Origin: G963678095 sp963678095
Lineage (GTDB): Bacteria > Bacillota > Negativicutes > Selenomonadales > Selenomonadaceae
DNA length: 64,000 bases
Assembly (NCBI GenBank): GCA_963678095.2
Contig: OY782746.1
Coordinates: 310,001-374,000, forward strand
Reading direction: 5' to 3'
In this document: positions 15,300-24,398 of the stretch, piece by piece
How positions within the stretch are numbered: position 1 is the first letter of the stretch
How the letters are laid out: every line of letters begins with the position of its first letter
Position numbers and translations under genes: made by a program
Notes under the pieces: generated by a model
The model's input: the letters and a program-made list of their open reading frames with translations, nothing else
The model's database searches: none
What the model was told of the DNA's origin: nothing

Positions 15300-16640
15300 T
15301 TAAATCGCGCGATGGCTGGTCCAAGTCCCCTGCAAATAACGCCCCAGAAATATCAGGGCCTTGATCAGCCAGTCCAAAAACATCGCAATCCAGGTGCCAA
15401 ACATTCCCATTTCCAAATAAATAGAAAACACATAGGATAAGGCAATCCGACAAAAAAGCATTGTCAGAGTACTAATAAGCATCGGGAATTTTGCATCCCC
15501 GGCCGCCCGAAACACTACCGGCAGCGTATAGGCCAGTGGCCAGATCAAAATCTCAACGATGGCATGCGACCAGACGATTTTATTTGTCAACGCGGAAGCC
15601 TCGGGCGAAAGCCCATACAATTCCAAAACAAACGGCAGCACCGCCAGGACGACCAGACAAGCAACGACCTGGGCTCCGTATACCAGCCTGATAACCTTTT
15701 TAGTATAATGTCGCGCCTGCTCATAATCGTTTGCTCCCACACAGCGAGCAATGATAACGGTAAGACCGAAGCCGATTGCCATCCCAGGCAAAACTTCAAA
15801 CATCACAAGGGTTCCTCCTACCGCATTGGCCGCTATCGCTGCCGTCCCAAACATAGAAACCAGGCTCAGCACAACGATCCGGCCCAGATAAAAAAGCCCG
15901 TTTTCCAGGCCATAAGGCAATCCGATCCCTAAAATCTGCCGGATAAGCTTTTTATCAAGATGCGGCTGCCAGATCTGATCCAGATAAAGCAATTGTTTTT
16001 TATTTAATGCCAACTTCAATATAATTAATGCGGCTACCACCCGGGCTATAAGCGTAGGAATTGCCACCCCTTCGACACCAAAATGAAAACCATACACCAG
16101 CACGGCATTTCCTGCAGCATGAGCGATATTCATTGCTAGCATGATCAGCATCGGCAGGCGCGCATTGCCTATGGTTCGAAAAATTGCGGCCCCGGCATTA
16201 TACAGTGCTAAAAACGGAATAGATAGTGCTGTTATCATCAGATATTGATCTGCATACGCATATACCTCTGGCGAAAGCTGACCAAAAACCCCCTCCAGAA
16301 TCAGTGGTTTTGCAAAATATATTACCAGCATAATACCAATCGAAGAAAAAGCAGCAATCCAAACTAGCTGCTTTGCTGTATTTCTCGCCGCCAGCGGCTG
16401 TTTGCGGCCCAAATATTGTCCGGCAACAACTATGCCTCCTGTCGACAGCGCCGCAAACAAGCTGATCAAAAGAGCCATTATAAAATCCACCAACGATACC
16501 CCGGCAACAGCAGCCTCTCCCACTGATGCGACCATAAGCGAATCCGCCAGCCCCACAAGATATTCCAAAAACTGTTCAATGACAATCGGCAAAAATAATT
16601 TAAATAGATCCCTATCAGTAAAAAATCTTTTCTTTTCCAA
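15300..16640 (-). CDS. MATE-family multidrug/cation antiporter
   Basis: 446 residues with about twelve membrane helices in two MatE repeats (LFLPIVIEQFLEYLVGLADS at the start; second repeat beginning near residue 230 with ILGIGLPYGLENGLFYLG). The length and the polar residues early in helix 1 fit the family, which exports drugs or metabolites using Na+ or H+. Start is a TTG at 16640 with a GAGAG region upstream. It converges on the MarR/small-protein unit and its terminator has been split by the IS. Confidence 0.9.
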   Translation of the reverse strand: MEKKRFFTDRDLFKLFLPIVIEQFLEYLVGLADSLMVASVGEAAVAGVSLVDFIMALLISLFAALSTGGIVVAGQYLGRKQPLAARNTAKQLVWIAAFSSIGIMLVIYFAKPLILEGVFGQLSPEVYAYADQYLMITALSIPFLALYNAGAAIFRTIGNARLPMLIMLAMNIAHAAGNAVLVYGFHFGVEGVAIPTLIARVVAALIILKLALNKKQLLYLDQIWQPHLDKKLIRQILGIGLPYGLENGLFYLGRIVVLSLVSMFGTAAIAANAVGGTLVMFEVLPGMAIGFGLTVIIARCVGANDYEQARHYTKKVIRLVYGAQVVACLVVLAVLPFVLELYGLSPEASALTNKIVWSHAIVEILIWPLAYTLPVVFRAAGDAKFPMLISTLTMLFCRIALSYVFSIYLEMGMFGTWIAMFLDWLIKALIFLGRYLQGTWTSHRAI

Positions 16641-16718
16641 AACATGCCCACACTCTCTATTTTTATTACCTAAAAAGCATCCTACCAGTTAGAGTGTACT
16701 CCATGTCAAGGATTCCAA

Positions 16719-16764
16719 TAAAAATGCCAGCAACTTTTACGATGAAAGTTGCCAGCATGTATTT
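16719..16764 (-). terminator. Terminator after the EamA gene
   Basis: On the minus strand GCTGGCAACTTT and AAAGTTGCTGGC pair (two G-U wobbles) around a 7-base loop and are followed by ATTTTTATT. It lies just after the stop at 16765. Confidence 0.65.
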
Positions 16765-17637
16765 TTATGACAAATCAAGTTTGTTTTTTGATGGATATAA
16801 TTCGCCGAGCGCCGCCCCACTCAGGATCAGTATGGCTCCCACCACCTGAAGGAAGCGTAGCTGCTCGTGGAGAATTCCGGCCGAAAAAACCAGGGCTGAC
16901 AGAGGATCAATGTAGCTGCAGATAGCCACCGACTGGGCCGGAATGTCGCGTATTGAAGAAAAATACAAATAACAGGCCAGCCCCGTGTTCACCAGTCCCA
17001 AAAACAAAACCGGTACGGCATCGGCACCTGAAATATATAGACTCTCCTCCTGAATCCCCACTGTATAAATAGCCACAACACCACAAGCGGTTATAAGCTG
17101 CACAAGGGTGCTCTCAAGCCCCGTAAGTCCTTTAATTTTCTTGTTAAAGATGATCATCACTGCATAAAGAAGCGCTGAAAACAACCCACAAGCGAGCCCC
17201 GCCGACACTCCGGCAGTCAACACATCCGCCCCATTCACAAACAGCATCCCGATCACTACCACAAAAATTCCACAAATTTTGGCTGCTGCTGTTTTTTCCC
17301 TAAACAAAAAAGGGGCAGCGGCCATTACCATGACCGGGCCACAATAATAGGCCAGCGTAGCTGTACTGACAGAAGTCAGTCGATAGGCCGCAAATAGAAA
17401 AATCCAGCTAAGCCCCATTGCACCGCCTGATCCCATAAGATACAGCCATTGCTTTTTTATCTGTTTGATCTGTAAATGCTTTTTGCCAACTATAAACAAC
17501 AATCCCAAAAACAAACTTCCAATCATCGTTCGCGACAAGACAATCTGGGAACTACTTAAATCAATATAACTGGCGACAACGCCATTAGAACCAAAGATCA
17601 ACAACGATATTATGTATTTTAAATAAGATTTCTTCAT
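16765..17637 (-). CDS. EamA/DMT-family transporter
   Basis: 290 residues from the ATG at 17637, which has GCAGGAG at a good distance. Ten membrane helices in two EamA repeats (about 5-135 and 148-285); typical features are the first-helix GSNGVVASYIDLSSSQIV and the LAYYCGPVMV end of repeat one. Members export amino acids or other metabolites; substrate unknown. A monocistronic gene with its own terminator. Confidence 0.88.
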   Translation of the reverse strand: MKKSYLKYIISLLIFGSNGVVASYIDLSSSQIVLSRTMIGSLFLGLLFIVGKKHLQIKQIKKQWLYLMGSGGAMGLSWIFLFAAYRLTSVSTATLAYYCGPVMVMAAAPFLFREKTAAAKICGIFVVVIGMLFVNGADVLTAGVSAGLACGLFSALLYAVMIIFNKKIKGLTGLESTLVQLITACGVVAIYTVGIQEESLYISGADAVPVLFLGLVNTGLACYLYFSSIRDIPAQSVAICSYIDPLSALVFSAGILHEQLRFLQVVGAILILSGAALGELYPSKNKLDLS

Positions 17638-17831
17638 TTTTATGTACTCCTGCAAAAACTATGTCCTATTTGCAAGAACTCCCCTCTGTGATTTACAACA
17701 AAAAAAATAAATATATATATTTAGTATAAACACCGTAGAATCCTGCCATTTATTTTCAGCCAGCCACCTTTATATTTATAATTTTGCATTTACTATATAT
17801 AATGCCAATGACTTCACTTTTACGGCACAGC

Positions 17832-17870
17832 AAAAGAGTTCACAGACACAAAATGCCTGCGAACTCTTTT
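17832..17870 (-). terminator. Terminator after the YibE/F gene
   Basis: AAAAGAGTTC (17832-17841) pairs with GAACTCTTTT (17861-17870), with an added CAG/CTG pairing inside. It lies 15 bp after the stop of the minus-strand gene. Confidence 0.7.
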
Positions 17871-17884
17871 CTACCAGTCAAGCC

Positions 17885-19039
17885 TCACGTCCGGACTGGG
17901 CACTCATCCTTTTTCAAAAGCCTTCCCTTTTTTGCATATTCCGGCAACCAGGCGGAACACACAGCCGTCAAAGGGACGGTTAAAATAACGCCAATACTCC
18001 CCGAAAGGCCCTGCATAATATCAATGCCTACGGCATTGGAGTTAATCAATTGCAGATACGGCAAATCATAAGCGTAATCAAGCACCCACACCCCAAGGGA
18101 TCCGCCAAAAAAAGCTAAAATCAAGGTCGTCGCCATCGTCCCCATCACATCACGACCAACACGCATGCCACTAAAAAATAACTCCCACGGTTCTATTTCC
18201 CCATTTTTTCGCCGCAATTCGTCAACAGCCGCCGCGACATCCATGGCAATATCCATCACAGCGCCAAGACTGGAAAATAAAATCCCGGCAAACAGAATTT
18301 GCCCCACATCAATCGGCATGTTCTGAGCAACAAACAACAACGATTCAATATTAGCTACATTATAGCCGGAAAGCGCGGCTGCCTTGCCAAATAGAACAGC
18401 TGCCACTCCGGCGGCAAAGATCCCACCAGCGGAGGAAATCCCCGCTGACAGTGCCTTTGCCGTAGCACCGTTGATCAAATAAATCGTAACCGTTAAAACA
18501 AGAAACGAGGTCAGAATTGCTGCTGCCACGGGTTGTACCCCATGAAAGAGCATCGGAAAGAAAAGGTAGAAGAAGCAGATAAATGTAAACAGTAAGGCCA
18601 AAGCCGACCTGCAGCCTTTTTTGCCCCCGACCAGACAGAGCAGCAGCAAAAAAACAGCAATAAAGGAGAAAATCGGCATTGATCGATCCATGCTATATAC
18701 CGTATGCAGCTGCAAATCCCCTGTTTTACTAGAAATCAAGACCACCCGCATTCCGGGCTCGCAGACAGTACCAAAGAGCAGCCCATTGGGACAATTTGCT
18801 TGTGCGACTTCTGCCTTGCCATCAACAGACTGTACCTGAACCTGAACAATCTGATCGCCCATACGGCTACCATTTTCTTGTAAATTGTCTTTGACAACCG
18901 CCGTAACCGTTCCCAGCTGAAAACTCCGACCTTCGGTATTGACTAAAGCCGGACGATCAACCTGTGCATAGCTGTACAACTGGATGCTTGCCAGCAGAAA
19001 AACCATCACGATGCAAAAACGAATTGCAATTTTTTTCAT
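17885..19039 (-). CDS. YibE/F-family membrane protein
   Basis: 384 residues. An N-terminal signal anchor (about 5-25) and a soluble extracytoplasmic beta-rich domain (about 30-120, containing VTAVVKDNLQEN) precede seven or eight membrane helices. The conserved YibE/F core is visible in LGAVMDIAMDVAAAVDEL and GRDVMGTMATTLILAFFG. GGGAGG precedes the ATG. In lactic acid bacteria such proteins are paired as two genes; here only one is present. Transport or export role is proposed for the family but unproven. Confidence 0.88.
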   Translation of the reverse strand: MKKIAIRFCIVMVFLLASIQLYSYAQVDRPALVNTEGRSFQLGTVTAVVKDNLQENGSRMGDQIVQVQVQSVDGKAEVAQANCPNGLLFGTVCEPGMRVVLISSKTGDLQLHTVYSMDRSMPIFSFIAVFLLLLCLVGGKKGCRSALALLFTFICFFYLFFPMLFHGVQPVAAAILTSFLVLTVTIYLINGATAKALSAGISSAGGIFAAGVAAVLFGKAAALSGYNVANIESLLFVAQNMPIDVGQILFAGILFSSLGAVMDIAMDVAAAVDELRRKNGEIEPWELFFSGMRVGRDVMGTMATTLILAFFGGSLGVWVLDYAYDLPYLQLINSNAVGIDIMQGLSGSIGVILTVPLTAVCSAWLPEYAKKGRLLKKDECPVRT

Positions 19040-19054
19040 TCATCGGTCCTCCCA

Positions 19055-19100
19055 TAAAAATACCCCGGGCAAACCACAAAGGTGATCCCCCGGGATATCA
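19055..19100 (-). terminator. GC-rich terminator after the phosphatase gene
   Basis: On the minus strand an ATCCCGGG arm and a CCCGGGGTAT arm enclose a loop and are followed by TTTTTATGG, just after the stop at 19105. Confidence 0.6.
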
Positions 19101-19104
19101 GTCT

Positions 19105-20655
19105 CTATTCCTTGATGATGCTGTACGGATCGTCAATCGCCGTGCCGGTTTCCACATCGTAAGTAGTAATCGTCAATTGGTTTGCCGTCAAGCGAATTAC
19201 AGAATACGTAGGGCGCCAACTCTGACTGCGCGCTGCGATATAATCTTGCTGCTGCGGAATCAGATTATAGAATTTTGACCCTGTAGCCGAGTTTGCCGAC
19301 ATATAAAATACCCCTTTGGGGTTGACGATTTTCCCCTGACGCATATCAGCAATCGTGTAGCAAAGATTCTGTGACAAGAAGGCCGCCTTCTTATTTTGAT
19401 CCACCAAAGCCTGATCCAAAACATCATGGTGCTGTCCCTGCTGCCCTGGTGTTTCATATTCGGCAAAATCACCGTGCTGCTTGCCGTCACTGCTGATTTG
19501 ATATGTTCTGGCATACGTATGATCATGTCCCTGCAAGACTACATCAATATGATTTGCATCATAAATCGGCGTAAGCTGTGTGCGCAGCAGGATCCCGTCA
19601 GAATCAGAATGATCGAGGCCACTGCCATATATATCCTGATGCATAACAACGATTCGCCATTTGGCCTTGGGATTCGCCGCTATGGCCTTTTCAATTAGAG
19701 CTTTATGATCGGCTGCATTGTAATTATTGGCATTGATTACAATAAACAACGCTTTCCCATAGCTGTAGTAATAGCCATGCCCTGCTTTGGTCGGATTCGT
19801 TTCTTCAAGGAAGGGATTTGGCACATTGAAATGATTCATATAACTGGCAGTCATGCTGTCATGATTGCCGATACTTGTCGCTTGCGGCAGACTGCGCAGA
19901 GCCGCTGCCGACAGATAACCGGCATACTGTTCTTCCTGCAACGCAAGTTTTTCCGGCTTTTGATCAGAGGCCGGTTCGTTAATCTGATCACCAGGCGATA
20001 CCAAAAAATTGATATCAGAATGCTGCGCTAAAGCCTTGTTTAAAGTTTTATTCCAGTTATAGGAATCATTTCTCGTTGCCATGTGCGCATCCTGTTTCGT
20101 CCCGTCAGTCAGTCCGGCTCCAGTTGAGGCGCCAATTTGCGGATCGCCGACAAACATAAAGGAAAAATCCTCCGGATCGCCGGTTTTAAATGGCTGTGCC
20201 TGCTGCCACTGCCCGTTCAGGTTGACCTGATACCAATACGTCTTTTTAGCCTTGAGACCTGCAGCCTCTACCTTATTCGCATAATACATTATGCCATCTA
20301 TAACGGTCCCGGTCTGACAGCTTCCATCAAATTCTCTGGCATCGTGCATAGCCGGATTCTCTGCAATTCGAATCCTGGATTTTTCTGCCCCTTGCTTTGA
20401 ATACCAGGCAAAATTCAAATGGGCGGCATCGGTTCCCGGCGCTATCGCTACTTGCTCGTAATTTGTCCTGATCTGTTCCCAGTTGTCCTTCCAGCTTTGC
20501 CAGTCGGTATCTTCTCCCACAATGGTTCTCGTCACCTGCTGTGGCGTCAAAGACGCATCCGCCCAGTGATCCGTTGCAGCAAATCCGGTGGAAACAGCAC
20601 ACAATGCGGCAATCATAAAAGCTAAGGTTTTTTTCTTTTTGTTTGTTAACTTCAT
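19105..20655 (-). CDS. Secreted purple-acid-phosphatase-like metallophosphoesterase
   Basis: 516 residues from the ATG at 20655 (GAGAGG upstream). A signal peptide (about 1-28, ending GFAA) precedes an N-terminal fibronectin-like domain (about 60-160) and a calcineurin-like phosphoesterase domain. Metal ligands are visible: GDPQIG, SPGDQIN, IGNHDS, VVMHQD and GHDHTYAR. It should release phosphate from organic esters outside the cytoplasmic membrane. A Pho box lies upstream, so it is probably induced by phosphate starvation. Monocistronic. Confidence 0.9.
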   Translation of the reverse strand: MKLTNKKKKTLAFMIAALCAVSTGFAATDHWADASLTPQQVTRTIVGEDTDWQSWKDNWEQIRTNYEQVAIAPGTDAAHLNFAWYSKQGAEKSRIRIAENPAMHDAREFDGSCQTGTVIDGIMYYANKVEAAGLKAKKTYWYQVNLNGQWQQAQPFKTGDPEDFSFMFVGDPQIGASTGAGLTDGTKQDAHMATRNDSYNWNKTLNKALAQHSDINFLVSPGDQINEPASDQKPEKLALQEEQYAGYLSAAALRSLPQATSIGNHDSMTASYMNHFNVPNPFLEETNPTKAGHGYYYSYGKALFIVINANNYNAADHKALIEKAIAANPKAKWRIVVMHQDIYGSGLDHSDSDGILLRTQLTPIYDANHIDVVLQGHDHTYARTYQISSDGKQHGDFAEYETPGQQGQHHDVLDQALVDQNKKAAFLSQNLCYTIADMRQGKIVNPKGVFYMSANSATGSKFYNLIPQQQDYIAARSQSWRPTYSVIRLTANQLTITTYDVETGTAIDDPYSIIKE

Positions 20656-20728
20656 CCGGCAATCCTCTCCCCACGTTTCTCTGATGAAGTAACTATAACA
20701 TAGGATTATTAGCTTCATATTGCCGTTT

Positions 20729-20745
20729 CGTTAACTTTATGTTAA
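20729..20745 (-). promoter_or_regulatory. Pho box (PhoP/PhoB site) upstream of the phosphatase
   Basis: On the minus strand TTAACA and TTAACG form a direct repeat separated by 5 bp (TTAACATAAAGTTAACG), the classical Firmicutes Pho-box spacing, about 75 bp upstream of the phosphatase start. The match in sequence and target makes it convincing. Confidence 0.75.
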
Positions 20746-20834
20746 CTATTTCCATTTTATAATTGTCCGCGAAAATACTTCCGCCAAAAACGGCTATCCA
20801 AAGTACGAGTCACTTGGCAAAGCCGCCTATATTA

Positions 20835-21290
20835 TCAATATCTAGCCTTCCCCGTAAGCCGTTCTATACGAATGCACCCTACATCCACAGCGTCTATGGA
20901 TTTTTCAATGTACTCTTTTCCTACCTCGATGTATTCGGGGCTGTACTTTTTGACCAGTGCATACAGAGCTGCTTCCTTAGCTGGTCCTGTTAAAAATTCT
21001 ACGCGCCCCTCAACAATCGCACTTTCATAATTGACGGAAAATTTATCAGGCAAAACCTCTGTCGCACCGACTACCGTAAAGCTCACGCGGGAATCAAATC
21101 GCAAATTGTCGAGTTTTTTGCCGACTTGTTTTGCGCAGTGAAAAAATAATGTTTCCGCTTCATAAGCATAATTTATCGGCACTCCATAAGGAAAACCATT
21201 TTCTCCAATCGTTGATAAAACACCATATATTCCCTTTTGCACAATTTTTCTAGCCTCATCGGCTGCCAATTCACGATCTTTACGGCGCAT
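20835..21290 (-). CDS. Pyridoxamine-phosphate-oxidase-fold flavin-binding protein (NimA-like)
   Basis: 151 residues, a single split-barrel domain. The pattern ARKIVQKGIYGVLSTIGENG, then FPYGVPINYAYE, LFFHCAKQVGKKLDNL and a final CIRIERLTGK fits the 5-nitroimidazole-resistance/flavin-nucleotide-binding group. It probably binds FMN and reduces small molecules, but the natural substrate is unknown. Monocistronic, convergent with no neighbour; an RBS-like GGGGGACGAGG precedes the ATG. Confidence 0.8.
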   Translation of the reverse strand: MRRKDRELAADEARKIVQKGIYGVLSTIGENGFPYGVPINYAYEAETLFFHCAKQVGKKLDNLRFDSRVSFTVVGATEVLPDKFSVNYESAIVEGRVEFLTGPAKEAALYALVKKYSPEYIEVGKEYIEKSIDAVDVGCIRIERLTGKARY

Positions 21291-21391
21291 AACCTCGTCC
21301 CCCTTACAAATCTTTCCTTATACAATAACATTTCCTTTAAATCCCGGCAACAGACAAAGCCGTCTGTCTTTTATTTTTAGTCCTACTATAC

Positions 21392-21757
21392 TCAATCTCG
21401 ATCGGTCCAGCGGGCTGCATACCCTCTTGTATCGACATGAACAAAACCGCTGTCATAATATGAGCCAATCCCGTCAGCACCGCAATTTTCAGCAATTGCC
21501 GCCAGTTCATCGACCGATATCCCCTCCGGCAACAAGACATCTGCCGCACAGCCCTGCACATGCTGACTATTAGGCACCCCGCCCACCTCTTCATTATGGG
21601 CTGGACAACGGTAAGCACAAGACAGCAGCAGCGGGTTACCCATCTGCTCACGCATTGCATCCAGTACTTCTAAAAGTTCAGTTGCTATTCCATTTTTCGG
21701 CAATTCGCCACAGCAGTGGCAAGCTAATTCCCGATCAGAAAAATATTTACTCCCCAT
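21392..21757 (-). CDS. Peptidase M15-type D-Ala-D-Ala carboxypeptidase/endolysin domain
   Basis: 121 residues, a stand-alone peptidase M15_3 domain. The opening KYFSDRELACHCCGELP, the helix LLEVLDAMREQMGNPLLLS, and zinc ligands His and Asp in SQHVQGCAADV and His in GFVHVDTRG are all seen. AAGGAG precedes the ATG. There is no signal peptide, as in phage endolysins and effector-type wall hydrolases. It follows a small XRE regulator by 24 bp and borders the DUF2589/patatin island. Confidence 0.85.
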   Translation of the reverse strand: MGSKYFSDRELACHCCGELPKNGIATELLEVLDAMREQMGNPLLLSCAYRCPAHNEEVGGVPNSQHVQGCAADVLLPEGISVDELAAIAENCGADGIGSYYDSGFVHVDTRGYAARWTDRD

Positions 21758-21781
21758 AATACACCATACTCCTTTTACTTT

Positions 21782-22000
21782 TTAATCTGATTCTTCATCC
21801 CAAAATTTCTCTTTTTGAAATAATTCGGTGATCTCTACATGCAATGCCTTTGATAAAAGATATAAGACAGGCACTGTAGGATTGCGTTCCTGACGTTCAA
21901 TCGCACTGATCATACTTTTACTGACTCCAGAAAACTTAGCCAATTCGCTTTGCTTCATACCTCGACTTTTCCGGGTTGTTTCTAACAGATATCGGATCAT
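21782..22000 (-). CDS. XRE-family transcriptional regulator
   Basis: 72 residues from ATG 22000 (GGGGGC upstream). Almost the whole protein is an HTH_3 domain: LLETTRKSRGMKQSELAKFS, recognition helix VSKSMISAIERQERNP, then YLLSKALHVEITELF. Short, without a sensor domain. It sits directly upstream of the M15 gene and 131 bp downstream of the 88-residue gene, so it may control the accessory island; this is inference from position. Confidence 0.85.
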   Translation of the reverse strand: MIRYLLETTRKSRGMKQSELAKFSGVSKSMISAIERQERNPTVPVLYLLSKALHVEITELFQKEKFWDEESD

Positions 22001-22090
22001 ATAACAGCCCCCATTTTGAAAAAACACTATTTTTATTGCCTTCCCAATATTTCGTTAAAGCATCGCAAAAAATATATTTAAGCCACAAGC

Positions 22091-22118
22091 GGCCATGCTG
22101 AAATTTTCAACATGGCCC
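22091..22118 (-). terminator. Hairpin after the 88-residue gene
   Basis: GGCCATG and CATGGCC arms, extended by TGAAA/TTTCA, form a nearly perfect stem downstream of the stop at 22132. No T-run follows, so termination is uncertain. Confidence 0.4.
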
Positions 22119-22131
22119 CCTGCAACCGCTA

Positions 22132-22398
22132 TCAATCCTGCATCCACATCGGTTTTCGCACAAAGCCAATATGATAGACTATATACTGCATCACAACTTG
22201 ATGCTCACCGATATTGAGCAAATAGAAGTTTTTTTCCTGCCCTATAATTTTTCCTTTAGGGCTGTCACTTAAACAACGGTTAAGAAAATCATTTTGTGCC
22301 TGTATAGCCACTTCATCTACTGTCATTTCAGGATCTTTATTCCCTACAACGACTCGTTTGACATAGCCAACCTCGCTGACATCAAACACATTTGCCAT
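22132..22398 (-). CDS. 88-residue protein of the DUF2589 island
   Basis: No family recognised. The protein is small, soluble and mixed alpha/beta by composition (starts MANVFDVSEVGYVKR; contains TVDEVAIQAQNDFLNRCL and a beta-rich C-terminus). CAGGGG lies upstream of the ATG. It follows the DUF2589 gene by 24 bp and so belongs to the same transcript. It may be an accessory to the DUF2589 proteins. Confidence 0.6.
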   Translation of the reverse strand: MANVFDVSEVGYVKRVVVGNKDPEMTVDEVAIQAQNDFLNRCLSDSPKGKIIGQEKNFYLLNIGEHQVVMQYIVYHIGFVRKPMWMQD

Positions 22399-22422
22399 TA
22401 TATTCCCCTGCCTTTGACTATT

Positions 22423-23061
22423 TTAGGCTGCGGCATCCGGCAAGGCATCTTTCTTTTCCTTTTGGTCAGCAACAGCCGGTGCCGCCTCTACATTAGTCGG
22501 AGCTATTGCCGTATTTAAGATATCGAGTACGCGGGAAAGACCTTCCGGCACCCCCCCCTGCGAGGCATGTACCTGTACATGATATTTAGCTGAATTGTCG
22601 CTGCTGCGAGTGTTTTCCTTATGGCTTGAAACCGCTCCCTTAATATTCACCTTGACGGAAAACGGTCCGATTTTCCCTTTTGCTTCAGCGTCCAGGGCCA
22701 ACGATTTATCATCTACTTCCTTCGACGATTCCGAGGATTTCACTTCCATATCGAAACTTACATCAACTGTGTCGACAGACAAGGTCGGAATCTTTACAAT
22801 GGACAACAGTGGTATCTTAAGATCCACTACCTCCGTCCCCATTTCAGTTGAGCCCTCGACATTTACAGATCGGTTGAAACTGAAATTTACGGTACGAATT
22901 TCCGACTTGTCCCCATTTTTGCTAAAACCGACATTTTCAATAAAATCGGAAGTAGCCTTCGCCAACAAAACTTGTGCATTACATGCTGCCTGGAGCGGGC
23001 CTCCGATTAAAGAATCCATCGGCAAGCCACCAAACTGTTCACTCATTTTTTCTAATGCCAT
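22423..23061 (-). CDS. DUF2589-family protein
   Basis: 212 residues. Typical family features are the helical start PMDSLIGGPLQAACNAQV (about 14-31), followed by a beta-rich region with the signature VPI-like segment IPLLSIVKIPTLSVDTV then SFDMEVK (about 84-110), and a low-complexity Ala/Pro/Lys tail. DUF2589 proteins have no known function. Here the gene follows a shorter relative by 37 bp, forming a pair, and the pair sits beside patatin and lysozyme-like genes. Confidence 0.8.
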   Translation of the reverse strand: MALEKMSEQFGGLPMDSLIGGPLQAACNAQVLLAKATSDFIENVGFSKNGDKSEIRTVNFSFNRSVNVEGSTEMGTEVVDLKIPLLSIVKIPTLSVDTVDVSFDMEVKSSESSKEVDDKSLALDAEAKGKIGPFSVKVNIKGAVSSHKENTRSSDNSAKYHVQVHASQGGVPEGLSRVLDILNTAIAPTNVEAAPAVADQKEKKDALPDAAA

Positions 23062-23098
23062 GATTTACACGTCCTCTCTTTTTCATCTATTTGTACCC

Positions 23099-23542
23099 CT
23101 AGGGAAGTACCTTAATAAACTGATCATTGATTCGCATAACAGCTTCCGGCGGATCCGAGGTCTCAAAATACAAATCTACATCCACAAAATTATCGTTGGA
23201 TGGATTGTTATTGGAGGGCAAAATATGGGCAAACAATCCATTGCTTTTATTCGCCTCGGCAAAACCGCTTAATTTGACCTTGAAGCTAAGCTTCATTTCC
23301 TTCATCTTTAAAGTATGCATGGGAACCAATGACAACTTGGGAACCTGCACCCGTTTATAGACAACCTCATCTGCTTCGGCATCTATAACCGGAAATTGCA
23401 GGTCCATCATTATGGGCTTGTTTTCCTCATCAAAATAATGCGCTAACACATTCAGATGCTGTGTTTCAATTAATTTATGTGCCTTTAAAATAGATTCTTG
23501 CATGGCTGCCAGCAAGGATTCAAACGCCTGTCCTCCACTCAT
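23099..23542 (-). CDS. Short DUF2589-like protein
   Basis: 147 residues from ATG 23542 (AAAGG 9 bases upstream; a GTG at 23551 is an alternative). It shares the key motif of its neighbour in altered form: VQVPKLSLVPMHTLKMKEM followed by KLSFKVKL (about 75-100), with a helical N-terminus (SLLAAMQESILKAHKL). It is first in the three-gene unit after a strong terminator, so a promoter must lie in 23543-23628. Family membership is inferred from this motif; function unknown. Confidence 0.65.
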   Translation of the reverse strand: MSGGQAFESLLAAMQESILKAHKLIETQHLNVLAHYFDEENKPIMMDLQFPVIDAEADEVVYKRVQVPKLSLVPMHTLKMKEMKLSFKVKLSGFAEANKSNGLFAHILPSNNNPSNDNFVDVDLYFETSDPPEAVMRINDQFIKVLP

Positions 23543-23628
23543 TTCCTCCACCCTTTCTTTAAATTTTCTGTACTAACCATACCATGGTCAAAATCCACAA
23601 TGGTAGAATTTTACTTATTTTGTGGAAT

Positions 23629-23682
23629 AAAATAAAAATCGTCTAGCATTTTTGCTAAACGATTTTTATTTTACCGCAATCT
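23629..23682 (-). terminator. Terminator between the lysozyme-like gene and the DUF2589 pair
   Basis: AAAATAAAAATCGT and ACGATTTTTATTTT, extended by TAGCA/TGCTA, form a long stem rich in A/T at the base. It separates the patatin/lysozyme-like unit from the DUF2589 unit and works in either direction by sequence. Confidence 0.75.
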
Positions 23683-23729
23683 TATATATACTCTCTGCTT
23701 ACAAAACAGCCTTTTTACAAAATTCCACC

Positions 23730-24362
23730 TTATGGATTTGCCTCCAGCAGGTCAAGTGCGGCCGCTCTTTCCTGCCGCCAACGTGAATAGAGTCCCGGCC
23801 GCAACTGCGGACTCCCCTCCGACCAGGAAGGGTCCGTTAATTTGACTTCATAAATGAAATAAATTAGCTCAGAATCACTCATATCCTGTATCTTTTTTTG
23901 TGCAAGCTGCGCCCCGTCCCCAAATACCATTGCCCCATAATAACTGCCATGCTGAATACAATTACTGAACAAAACCTGCTGCAGGGCATTGCTGTGTTGC
24001 TCAATATCAAAATCATACCATTTCAATAAGTTTTCTGCCCCACTATCATAATACCCCGGTTTTACATACTCATCCTGTAAAAAACTAAATCCATCTGGAT
24101 CCACATTACCTAATTCTTCCCATTTTGTAACAAAAGATGTATCGCAGCAAGGATTACCGGCAGCTTTTAGTTGTCTCCCATATTCATCATACGGCGCATC
24201 ATACCGGCACAACCATTCGACAAAATCCTGTACGGTTCCCGCTTCACTGGAAAACTGATATAATCCATAGGACCAGCCCCCAGCATCACCCGTACTTCTG
24301 GCGACAATCGCCGGATCGCTATTGCTCTCATATTTGCCACTTAACTCACCCAATCGCATCAT
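23730..24362 (-). CDS. VgrG-related lysozyme/chitosanase-like protein
   Basis: 210 residues, no signal peptide. The N-terminal pattern LSGKYESNSDPAIVARSTGD and WSYGLYQFSS, a Glu followed by a Gly-rich serine/tyrosine segment, recalls the lysozyme-fold domain annotated as VgrG-related protein, in which the early Glu would be catalytic; the body (LQDEYVKPGYYD, SNCIQHG) fits too. It follows the patatin gene by 36 bp on the same strand, with GGGGGA before the ATG. A wall-degrading role is inferred, not demonstrated. Confidence 0.55.
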   Translation of the reverse strand: MMRLGELSGKYESNSDPAIVARSTGDAGGWSYGLYQFSSEAGTVQDFVEWLCRYDAPYDEYGRQLKAAGNPCCDTSFVTKWEELGNVDPDGFSFLQDEYVKPGYYDSGAENLLKWYDFDIEQHSNALQQVLFSNCIQHGSYYGAMVFGDGAQLAQKKIQDMSDSELIYFIYEVKLTDPSWSEGSPQLRPGLYSRWRQERAAALDLLEANP

Positions 24363-24398
24363 AGTATATTCCCCCTTATATATTTTTCTATAGAGTGA

